Shown here in pieces: positions 1 to 8,879 of a stretch of 19,434 nt of DNA. A program made the position numbers and the translations under genes. Every line of letters starts with the position of its first letter. The stretch's first letter is position 1. The notes below the pieces were generated by a model, which was not told the origin of the DNA, made no database searches, and saw only the letters and a list, made by a program, of their open reading frames with translations. This DNA is from Saccoglossus kowalevskii (taxonomy: Eukaryota; Hemichordata; Enteropneusta; Harrimaniidae): the NCBI RefSeq assembly GCF_000003605.2, contig NW_003147275.1, forward strand, positions 27,768-47,201. The letters are read 5' to 3'.

Positions 1-475
1 TCTCTCATTAAAATCATGTACCTCATAATTCATGATGACAATTGACATATATTGAAAAAAAACTTTGTGTTTCAATCATCAAAATCATCAGGAGATGACG
101 TACAAACAAGAACTGTAGGATATATGGCAATACTTTTCATCTTGAAGGACCCCTTACTGATGACTCTAATATAGTGGTTATATTAAATGTTTAAATACTA
201 GTGTACCAAGTAAAATAAAAACATTGTATCAAGTTATGTATAGCCACTTGACAGAATTAACAACGGAAATGAAGGCTGGGGATTGACCAATTTAATTCTT
301 TAGGTACCTGGCAACCACTTCAGGGGTTAACTCATCATTTGTGGCACATTAAATGAGTGATAAATATTTGGTTAAATCCACTCCTGGCAGTCACTACTAT
401 ATATTTTATTGGTATTCATGTTATTTTGTACTTCATCAGTGATCATTGTCAAAATACATGCAGTAAGTTTCTGGC

Positions 476-541
476 TTAACCCCTATCCTGCCAGCCCCAT
501 GTACATGTACTTTTACATTGACTTGACCAGATAAGGGTTAA
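476..541. mobile_element. TTAA-flanked micro-MITE or hairpin, piggyBac-like ends
   Basis: The segment begins TTAACCCCTATCCTG (476-490) and ends CAGATAAGGGTTAA (528-541). The ends are imperfect inverted repeats of about 15 bp, with TTAACCC/GGGTTAA perfect. TTAA at both sides with CCC...GGG just inside is the arrangement known for piggyBac-type elements, whose target duplication is TTAA. Only about 58 bp lie between the TTAA copies, very short even for a non-autonomous element, so a simple palindrome is the alternative. Similar motifs occur nearby at about 306-332 (reverse, with GGGGTTAAC) and 369-393 (GGTTAAATCCACTCCTGGC), which suggests older relatives of the same sequence. Confidence 0.4.
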
Positions 542-545
542 TTTT

Positions 546-1070
546 TCACCTGGAAACTATCTATATGCAGATTTGCAGTGATGACTCAGAAATACTCAGA
601 TATGGTAAAAACAGTTTGGATATAAATCCTAGAAATAACTTTACATTTTAATAGGATAAACAGAGTAAACAAAATAAAGAAACTGGCTGCCTAATAAGAT
701 TAGTGATTTATTACGGAATGGTAAAAATCATTAAAAAGCTCACATCAGGTAGTTAATATACTCAGCCCTTAATTTCCAATTTTATTAATATAACAATAAT
801 GAACTCCCTCCACAGTGCCTTATTGGACGAGGATCAAGTGAATTCTGCATGAAATATTTACCATATCGTCACTATTTACCATATTATCGTATGTTTAATC
901 TGCAGTGATGTCGCCTAATTTAGCTTGTTTTATGTTTAAAACCTGACTATGCTGAAACACAAAGACGACACGCTGAGTTGGTCATTCATGTGAAGTGTGT
1001 TGGGTTCATTTATATTAATATGCTTTTATTGATGCTAAAAACAAGATGGCTGTAGTTAGTTTCCTTTTTT
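546..1070. other. AT-rich non-coding stretch
   Basis: I see no coding-like frame, RNA gene or clear repeat here. A YY1-like CAAGATGGCTG (1042-1052) lies at its right end, just before the dispersed repeat. Confidence 0.5.
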
Positions 1071-1078
1071 CTGATCAA

Positions 1079-1200
1079 GTATCAAAGCATTGAGCAGATA
1101 GTTTTCAAGAAAAATTCAAAATTTTCACCAAAAATGACAAAAAATATTTTCTAACAATTGACCTGACAGTCGAAATTGCTCTGCTGTCTTACCCGTCATC
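1079..1200 (+). repeat. Diverged copy of dispersed repeat also at 18571-18833
   Basis: GTATCAAAGCA (1079-1089) followed by AGTTTTCAAGAA and CACCAAAAATGACA matches the order of motifs in the tandem pair near 18600-18760. The tail, with AGTCGA then GCTCTGCTGTC (1178-1187), has its counterpart in the GTCGACAGCAGAGC of 18819-18832, but inverted in part. The similarity is patchy, so this is an old copy of a shared repeat family rather than a recent duplication. No coding capacity is visible. Confidence 0.5.
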
Positions 1201-1620
1201 TAACAAATTGTTAAAAATTTGTTCCTACTAAATATTACATGGCTAGATTAGATCTGAACGTATTCGGCTACACTTGAATGACATTACGAAAATACACAAA
1301 GAAACTAAATGCAAGTACAGTATGTGTGAAAGATTTTGGGTAGGCTCATGTCAATAAACAAACAGAAAGGTCCGTTGTGCCATGCTTTTACTTTCTTGTG
1401 TTCGTAATGTTTGAAACTAATAGCTGAAGATGGTCGACAATCCGATTACTTGTATATCGGTACTTTGTGTCCTTTAGAAAATGCTACCATGGGTCAAACA
1501 CTATGTTTATTGATCTCTGATAATCTTAAAAAGGTGAAAAACAATTCAGGGATCAGTCGAAGAGTGCACAAGTTACATTGCTTTGAACGCTGTCAATGTT
1601 CAAATTCGGCGTAAATGATT
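1180..1620. other. CpG-richer stretch with a weak exon candidate
   Basis: I count about a dozen CpG dinucleotides in about 440 bp, against their near absence in most of the flanks. A 67-codon plus-strand frame (1411-1614) lies inside. It contains AAAAAG|GTGAAA (donor-like, GT at 1533-1534) and an AG at 1422-1423 that could act as an acceptor, but the pyrimidine tract is poor. The predicted peptide has no motif I recognise, and an open frame of this length is expected by chance in such DNA. It could equally be a CpG-retaining regulatory segment. A fork-head-like ATAAACAAAC lies just upstream, at about 1355. Confidence 0.25.
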
Positions 1621-2815
1621 TCATTAGCTAATGTTATGTAATAATTTATCTGTGTCTTTCAGTCAACAGTATTAACTTATGTGCCACTTTCCTCATTGCT
1701 GTGGCAGTGTACATATTGTATTGTGCAATGGGGAACTTAAATGAATTCCTGCGTGAAAACACCACAGACGTACATCACGTACATCGCTTGCATTAATTTT
1801 TTTAATTTTGTATTTGTTCAAGCTTCATCACATAAACAAAAGTGGAACGCATTAGATAAATGAGAAAACCTCTCCGTCTATTACTAGTCTGGCAATTTTG
1901 AAAAGAATCTTTAATTTTATAATCTTTTAACCTATCAGGACCTATGAAAAAAGTACATTAAACTGCCATGAGATGACAAATATAATAAAAGCCTGTCACA
2001 AAGCTCCAGAAGGATTATTTTTGTATGTACAATAACAAACACTGTTTTTAAAGACATGTACAGAATTTATAATGCCAGTTTTGTTTAGGGTAACCCCTTT
2101 TGATAAATTTTTGAATTTGCAACCAGATGAAACATTACATTAAATGGCCATTGTTTGCAGGGTCAAATATTAAAGTAAGTTCTAATACCTTCAAGAGCAC
2201 AGTTTGTGTAGTAAACACATTGATGTTACCATCTGCTTCATAAGCTATTTACCCAAAAATATGATGGGGAAAAAAAAGGGATAATATTTTACAAAAATGG
2301 AAGAACAATAACAGTATTATCAGGATATGATGCCTAGAGGACATTTAAAAGAACTGTATTTTGTATTCTGCTTGATTATCATCGCAATATTGTTTTTTGT
2401 GAAGCTTCAACATTTGAACACAGTGTGGACATGACATGGTGTTAAAATGCTGAAGGGGGGCTTTGTGAAATGTACTGCTAACTCAATAGACTTTCACACC
2501 CACTGATTACAACAAGGGTATGTATTGTGATTTGGATCTCAGCTTTAAAATCTGTAAAACTGACAATCTTATTGTACCATAATAGATATTCACTTCAAAC
2601 AATTCAAACACAGTCATACGGTAGGTATTTATTTTGCTAAGAATGGACAAACACCATAGAACTGTATTCCTTTTCATATACTGATTAATATTAATTTAAA
2701 CTGCATTAGAAAGTATTAAACTGAAAACTAACTAAGTGTAAAAAAAAAAAAGTGCTTCTCAATGAATGCAGCTAGAACTAATGATCCCATGAAAGATGTA
2801 AATATTGAATTTTAA
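1621..2815. other. AT-rich non-coding DNA
   Basis: No coding-like frame or RNA gene was found. It holds short homopolymer runs (A tracts near 2272 and 2742, a G6 at about 2454) and one isolated AAATGGCCATT (about 2142). Confidence 0.5.
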
Positions 2816-2829
2816 CTCAGGTGCCGCGG

Positions 2830-3006
2830 TGACGTCAACAAAACCCAGTGTCAGGTTCCGTTTGGTTGTGAAACACTGACCACGTGAGTGGCAGATTCTA
2901 AACACGGAAATTCAACTTGTATTGAAACAGCGACTTTATATATATATAGTGGGGGAAAATGTACTATTAGCAGCCTGCAGTTATTAAGAACTCAGTGAGG
3001 TGAGAA
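2830..3006 (+). promoter_or_regulatory. Candidate TATA-type promoter with CRE and E-box
   Basis: In order on the plus strand are a full palindromic cAMP response element TGACGTCA (2830-2837), an E-box CACGTG (2881-2886) and a TATA run (2937-2948), then GAG|GTGAGA, a very good splice-donor match with GT at 3000-3001. A TATA box here predicts a start near 2968-2978, which would leave a first exon of only about 25-30 bases before the donor. Seven or so CpGs, including CCGCGG, cluster in about 110 bp in otherwise CpG-poor DNA. CRE is bound by CREB/ATF bZIP factors, and CACGTG by bHLH factors of the MYC/USF/CLOCK type. The promoter call is inference from element order and spacing. No downstream coding exon was identified. 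Confidence 0.45.
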
Positions 3007-3009
3007 TTC

Positions 3010-4095
3010 AATCTGAATAAATAGCAATCGTCAAGCGATCACACTAATAGCCATTAAATACAACCATGCTGCCTTCAACAGGGTCTGGCCAAAGATATGG
3101 CAACAATCACGAAAGGTGTTTGCACAATGCATATCCTAGACAAAAATGAAACCTTATACTTGAGAAATATCAAAATCAAAAATACGATTTTGTTTTAATA
3201 GTTTTGAAGGTATTTATATTATTAATACCAATAATAGTATTACAACATGTACATTATAATAGACATAGTTACTTAAAAAATACATATGCATTGTGTTTAA
3301 TATGGATACCATGTGACATTTACAGTGCATGTAGGACACATTGGGTATGTAAATTCTAATACGTCCCATATGACCACAACCAGCATCCTTCAATTAAGTT
3401 TATTTCATGTGAGGAAATTTTGTAGCACTCAACATATCACATAAAGCACTTATGGCCACAGACATTTACCAAATTTTGTCTGTGTGATGACGACCAGTGA
3501 AATAATAGATTCTATTTTACTATAATGGTATTTGCAGTTTCTATAAATTTATCTGATCTGCTTCAAAATGTATTAGATAAAAGCTAAGGCTGTTACATGA
3601 TTATACTTTAATGTTTATTCTGACTATAAAGCTATAAATTCAAGGTTCATGTAATGGTGCATTACAATTTCAATATAAAAATATGAATTTCACAAATATA
3701 TGACACCAAAGTATTATACATTTACATACATTTAAAGGGGAATTATAAACACTGACACTAGCCTACATCTGTTTATCAGGGTCAAGTTAAAGGCCTTCGC
3801 AAAGCACTGTGGGTAGAATTATGTAGGAGTAAATATTAAAATAGACAATTTTTCTGTTCATAATTACAAGCTCCTGCATTATGCATGAAATCAAACGTAA
3901 AAATTGAACAAACAAAATTCATCGTAGTGTCAACAAAACATCACATAGAATTCGAGAAACGTAAAAGTATTTTCGATGTATACCACGATTAAAATTGTGC
4001 TTTAATATACACATTTAAAGATGGACAATTTTGATGAAGTAAGGATATGTAAATGCAAAAATTATCGACTTCAATGACCAGGATTTCAACACTGA
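3010..4095. other. AT-rich non-coding DNA
   Basis: No gene, RNA or clear repeat. If the islet at 2830-3006 is a real promoter with a donor at 3000, this would be the start of its first intron. Confidence 0.4.
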
Positions 4096-4100
4096 GCTAT

Positions 4101-4183
4101 AAAAAAAAAAAAAAATTCAAAATCAAATCTTTCAATTTTTGCGGCAGGTCCTCGCCTTGCAGTAAAAAAAAAAAAAAAAAAAA
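4101..4183 (+). repeat. Two poly(A) runs around a GC-rich insert
   Basis: A15 (4101-4115) and A20 (4164-4183) are each followed by TTCA. Between them lies a GC-rich motif, GCGGCAGGTCCTCGCC (4141-4156), unlike its surroundings. Poly(A) ends suggest retroposition, for example a SINE fragment or two nested insertions. I see no tRNA-like A and B boxes and no clear target-site duplication, so simple A-tract expansion is also possible. Confidence 0.35.
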
Positions 4184-4189
4184 TTCAGA

Positions 4190-5040
4190 GTGTTAGTTGG
4201 CTGTCTGTTGAGGTGTTAGGAGAGTGAATAAGTTTAATAACAAAACATAACCCATGGATAACAATAAATTGAGACAAAAACCAAGCATAAACTAAACATA
4301 GTTTAGTAATATTGGAACATTAATAATCTCCAAACCAAAAAATGGTCAAAATCAAATTTTTATTCGACATGCTTTTGATATTTTGATGTTATATTTCTGG
4401 CATGGAGAACTATTGATGACACGTTTTTTTCATAGTGACATTATTTCAGTGATACACAAGAAAAAGACATGGTACTCTCTATGCTAATACTGTGAATAGG
4501 CTTACTCCCACAACTAAGTATACACAGTATTTATTATTTATTTAGATGAAATAACTACCCTCAATAAACAAAGATTAGATATTGAAATAAACAAAATATT
4601 CTATATCTGACCACTATACACTGGTATCACAGTTATTTCTGTATATACATATACCATAAAAAAAAATAGTCAAAACGTTTAATTTTAACATTGTTATTCA
4701 CCAGCTTATGAAATCATGGTTGTTAAAGGAAACAATTGTTATAGTTAACATTACATATTTATTAGACTTAAATTTAACACATTCATAAATAATAAAAAAT
4801 AAACCAAAGCGAATAATTAATTTGACAGTCTTCTGGAAGAGATCAAAATAATAGTTTAATTTAACTTTTTTAAAGTGCTATTTTTATTTGCAATGCTGAT
4901 AGTTAAATATACTAAATTAAAAATCTGTGAATATGCAATTTGCAAACCTAGATATTATCCATGTAACAGCAAAATAAGTTAAATTAAAATCAGACCCAGT
5001 GATCATTTTTCTTTTTATAGTGAGACACAGTGCTGTCATT
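4190..5040. other. AT-rich non-coding DNA
   Basis: Nothing I can name. Very low G+C, many short A and T tracts, and no frame with protein-like composition. Confidence 0.5.
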
Positions 5041-5049
5041 AATGTGTGC

Positions 5050-5093
5050 TGTGGTCATCATGTGGTCATCATGTGGTCATCATGTGGTCATCA
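5050..5093 (+). repeat. 11-bp minisatellite, four perfect units
   Basis: The unit TGTGGTCATCA is repeated four times head to tail without mismatch (5050-5060, 5061-5071, 5072-5082, 5083-5093). Perfect identity suggests recent expansion by slippage. It runs directly into the palindrome at 5092-5110, sharing two bases with it. Confidence 0.9.
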
Positions 5094-5110
5094 TTTGATG
5101 ACATCAAATG
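5092..5110. repeat. 19-bp near-perfect palindrome
   Basis: CATTTGATGACATCAAATG has perfect 9-base arms around a single central A. The centre, TGATGACATCA, resembles a bZIP-type dyad, but it is not a canonical CRE or AP-1 site. The placement at the exact end of the 11-bp tandem array may mean the palindrome helped to start or stop the slippage. That is inference. Confidence 0.8.
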
Positions 5111-5500
5111 CACCACGTGCAAACGTTATTACATACGTACAATAATAGTTTTCCATATGTGACATGGAAAATAAAAATGATTCAACTTATTTCATTTCCT
5201 GAATATTCACTGTAATTAATATTTGTCATTCAATAACACTGTTTTCAAACCGCCCACTGATGATTAGTAAGCAGCACAAAATGCAGTTTTTGAAAATTTA
5301 CCCTAAAACACAGTTTTGTAATATGATTTACAAAAACAATTTTATGAAGAGTGATTGGCAAGCCAATTTAATTAACCCATGATGTTAATTTTTAAAATAA
5401 ACACAAAAACTTTCAGAAAATAATTTTTGAAAAAAAAAAGAAATCAATTAATTTACTTTGTGGACATCATGTTACATCATGATGAAGCGAGGTTTGTGTG
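5111..5500. other. AT-rich non-coding DNA
   Basis: No coding, RNA or repeat signal beyond short A tracts. Confidence 0.45.
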
Positions 5501-5522
5501 ATTAGGCATGTTTTTTTTACAG

Positions 5523-5588
5523 CTGTATTGGTACAGCTGTCACACCAACACAGTCTTCTGATCAGCCTGATGGAGTCTTGTCACTCTG
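5523..5588 (+). CDS. Weak internal exon candidate
   Basis: A strong acceptor-like site, GTTTTTTTTACAG (5510-5522), is followed by about 66 bases of higher G+C and then by GAG|GTCAAA, a weak donor. Two frames stay open across the piece. One reads C-I-G-T-A-V-T-P-T-Q-S-S-D-Q-P-D-G-V and then stops just before the donor. The other is open well past both sites (5498-5716). Neither peptide is recognisable. The composition change and the acceptor are what can be seen, while the exon call is inference and could be chance. Confidence 0.2.
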
Positions 5589-5721
5589 AGGTCAAAGTTC
5601 ACATGGATATCGATTATGGATATCCGGAAATCAATATACTGATTTTTTATTTTTTTTTTACAAATGTTTTCCAATATAATTTAGAAAGTAGAAATATTTA
5701 TATAGACATCAACTAACTTTT

Positions 5722-5784
5722 TGCCTAACTTTTCTTATTTGTGCATTCTGCCTAACTTTTCAATGTAGGGTTTTGCCTAACTTT
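5722..5784 (+). repeat. Degenerate tandem repeat of about 26 bp, three units
   Basis: TGCCTAACTTT recurs at 5722, 5749 and 5774 (spacings 27 and 25), with less conserved T-rich bases between. A partial unit, AACTAACTTTT, precedes it at 5711. No function is evident. Confidence 0.7.
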
Positions 5785-5799
5785 GTGTAAAATATCCTA

Positions 5800-7370
5800 G
5801 TATTAGTCATTGTTCGTTATTGGTATCATGATTAGCAATCAATAATGCAATGTTACTTTTTTGAGAAATTAAATTGTTAGAAATGTTAGTAATTTGAGAG
5901 TGTGTGCAACTCCCTGTCTTAACTCCTGTGCAATTTATTATTTATATACATAGAAATCTCTTTTTTTCTGGGTGCAACATGGATGTCATTTTTTATACGT
6001 TTTAATAATATTCTATTTACTTGACAAGAATGTGATTAGGAAGTTCAGTTAAGTTTGTCATTTCTTCTCAGCTAGATGAGTAGCTGCAGAAGGGAAAACC
6101 ATTTAAGTTTCCTCAGATGATGAAGAGTTGGTACTGTTCTGTTAATTCCATTCACTCTGTTCTAGCTTAACAGTTAAATAGGATGGTCTATTGCCTGAGA
6201 AAAGAGCAATGTATCTTGGTGTCTGAATGTAAAATCTTCAACCTTAAACATTTTACTTTATAATACACATTTGTTAATTATTAATCCCAAAAACATAACA
6301 TTAAATCCAAGTTTAATATAAATTGTTTTCATAATTATGTTTCGAAATTTTTCAATATTATTCATAACAAATACTCACAGTTAGGGATTACTCATGAGAG
6401 GGGATTTGAAAATTCTAAGAAAGGGGAAGAAGGGGAAAACAAATATGCACACTAATTATATGGAATTTTCCTTGTACCAATGTTCTCTATACTACCCCAG
6501 TTTTTAAAGGAGGAAACCCCTTCTAGTTCTAGATGATGACACGTGTTGAAAGTATAGAACTGATTCCTGTCTGATGTAAGCATGAATGTTTAAAGAGCTC
6601 CCAGCAACTGCTTTTGGTGCTGATCAATGTCTGTCTCAACTAAGAGTCCAGTAAGCAGGAACAATTAACACTGCTTCTAACCGCACATATATCTCAATTG
6701 AATTAATGAAAGGGACCTAAATATGCAATGTTATACAGTTTTATGTGGCACAAAGTATTTTGAAATGGACATTAATTAAACCATTCAGTGAGTGACACAT
6801 AAATTGTGTTGCTAGGCAGTTTAAGCACTCTTCTAAAGATCAAACGGAAATCGGTCAATAAAGTTAACCATTAATTTTCAGGTTTTTAACAATATTAACA
6901 CATGTCTTCATGAATGGTGACTACATGATATTCATGATCAAAGTTCAACCAAAGTTAGTCATGACCAAAAAGAACTGACTGCTTGTGTGATAGTTCCAAG
7001 TGACTTAGACAGAGATGTACGGGCATGGTGAAATGACACTATGCAATTCACTCCAAAATCATCATAGAGTCAGTTGAAATGCATTATTGCTTTTTGTCAC
7101 TTCATTTGAGTCTGGGTCATTGGAGGTTAAATCCGCTTAAAACATAATACCTGAGTTGTAATTGCATAGCGTGGCAACTAAATTACAACATCAAGCAGAG
7201 TGACTGGGAGTCAACTTTTAAGTGGATTACATTGATTGCGCCATGCATGGGGGAGATTACAGACCACAACAACATCAATAGACAGACATAGTTTTATCTT
7301 TACTTCAACAAATGATATCCGGAAACAACACTTCTGTTGATAGTGTGGATTGTAAAAATCAATAATATTA
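5800..7370. other. Non-coding DNA without named features
   Basis: I found no RNA gene, no paired inverted ends and no frame with protein-like composition. Short patches of higher G+C (6500-6680, 7010-7260) were read in all frames without a convincing exon. Confidence 0.45.
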
Positions 7371-7395
7371 CTCTACTCGTTCGCCTCAGCATTTC

Positions 7396-7486
7396 TGACG
7401 TCCAATCAGGTAGTTGCAATCAATGGCATTTGTCAGCCAGACTAAGAGTGAACAGTTGATTTGTTGGTAGGTGGGCGTGGCGGCGG
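7396..7486 (+). promoter_or_regulatory. Candidate promoter or enhancer islet: CRE half, CCAAT, GC box
   Basis: TGACGTCCAATCAG (7396-7409) joins a CRE half-site directly to a CCAAT box (7402-7406) in the forward orientation. About 65 bp downstream is GTGGGCGTGGCGGCGG (7471-7486), a KLF/Sp/EGR-like GC/CACCC box and the most G+C-rich 16 bases in the region. CCAAT followed by a GC box is a common order in TATA-less animal promoters (NF-Y plus Sp/KLF factors). No TATA box or start site is clear, and no exon follows that I can support. An enhancer is an equally good reading. Confidence 0.35.
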
Positions 7487-7769
7487 TTATACTACAGTAT
7501 GTCATCCTAACATGCATTTGAGTTTTCATTGTACTTCAAGTTATAGATTGAAATATGATAAAATATATCTTTACTGATTGCTCAGTAAACCCAATATTTT
7601 TGTGACTGATGGCAGATCATCTGAAGTACCAATATTTCTTTTTGTGAGTGAAGTGTGGTGAATAGAAGTGAAGTCTGAGTACATATGCACAGCCTGTAAC
7701 AATATATCCAACCATTTTAACAATGGAAAACTAAGCTGTGGCTGACATATGAAATAACAGAAGCTGTCT

Positions 7770-7784
7770 GTTTGTTTGTTTGTT
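7770..7784 (+). repeat. Short GTTT microsatellite
   Basis: GTTT repeated three times and then GTT (7770-7784), followed by a short TG run at about 7799-7807. This is simple sequence with no other role visible. Confidence 0.7.
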
Positions 7785-7859
7785 GTGTCTCTCCTGTATG
7801 TGTGTGTATTGGGTCAGCCATAGGAGATGGGAAAGAGTAGGGATAGCATTACTAAAAAA

Positions 7860-8590
7860 TACAAACATTCACAGGAGCAGTCAGCGAGCATACAGTTCAC
7901 AATTTTATTGATTTCAAATTCATGAATTTGAGTCCAATAAATCTCACGGCCAATATACTGATAAATATCATGGCATATGTACCACACATGAGAGTAGTGT
8001 TATAGATACACAACTTTACATGAGTGTACAACCGAAAATGAATAGATACTTTAATACATATAATACCACAACACATGTATTTCTTATACATTGATACAGC
8101 AGACATTGAAGACCACTGGAATCACAGCAAGTGAAACAGCAGGGTTGAAAGTGTAATAACATTGATTATGAATGTCATTGTGCGCACCGAGTAAGCTAAT
8201 TTTGTTCTATTTCACACAACTACCACACATTGTCAGAGGATTTTGCTCATTTGTAATATATGCATATATGCTCAAATTCACTAGGATTTTTTTTTTAATT
8301 TCTATTGAATTTTTGGACCGGCTGTATAATTATTCCGAAAATAAATAATGAGCTTGCCAACATGTAGCTTTTTTACCCCAATCTGTAGTAATCGTATATA
8401 AACGTAAAAGCTCTAGACAACCTACAGGTAACATGTTAATTATGAAAAATACCATATATAAAACACCGCCTATGTAAACCCCTGAGTAGGGAGAACCTTT
8501 ACTTTGATTTACTTACTGTATTTTTATTACTTTTGTAGTTATTAGAACTTTTAAATTTGTAGTTATTTTTAGTTGCCTTATTTTACACTA
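7860..8590. other. AT-rich non-coding DNA
   Basis: No supported gene. A T11 run lies at about 8287-8297. A pyrimidine-rich stretch ending CCACAG at 8608-8613 looks like a 3' splice site, but all frames after it close within a few codons. Confidence 0.4.
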
Positions 8591-8879
8591 TTTTTACCTT
8601 ACTGTATCCACAGCAGATTACAGTTGTGTAATAAACTATTATGTTAAATGAAAAAAAGTTTAGTAGTATGGGATGTCAAACTATGTGATATGCATTTTCG
8701 ATTTGTCCTGTATTACATCACACTGTGGAGATATGCATGTTATGTCTGTGATAAACTGTACAATCGAATCTGGTTCTGTTCCTGATTTAGACAAACATAC
8801 AAAAATGATATATTACGACAACACCACATTGCCAATGCACATTGGTCTTTCAACAGTGACAACTCAATCTCCATAGTAT

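Noticed and set aside
7897-8106. A minus-strand frame of 69 codons, hydrophobic and cysteine-containing.
   Set aside because: The composition is what AT-rich DNA gives by chance (I, M, Y, K, C), with no splice sites or motif.
8673-8876. A plus-strand frame of 67 codons with possible N-glycosylation sites (N-C-T, N-T-T).
   Set aside because: No acceptor feeds it (frames after the CCACAG at 8613 close quickly), no domain is recognisable and its length is not unusual for AT-rich DNA.
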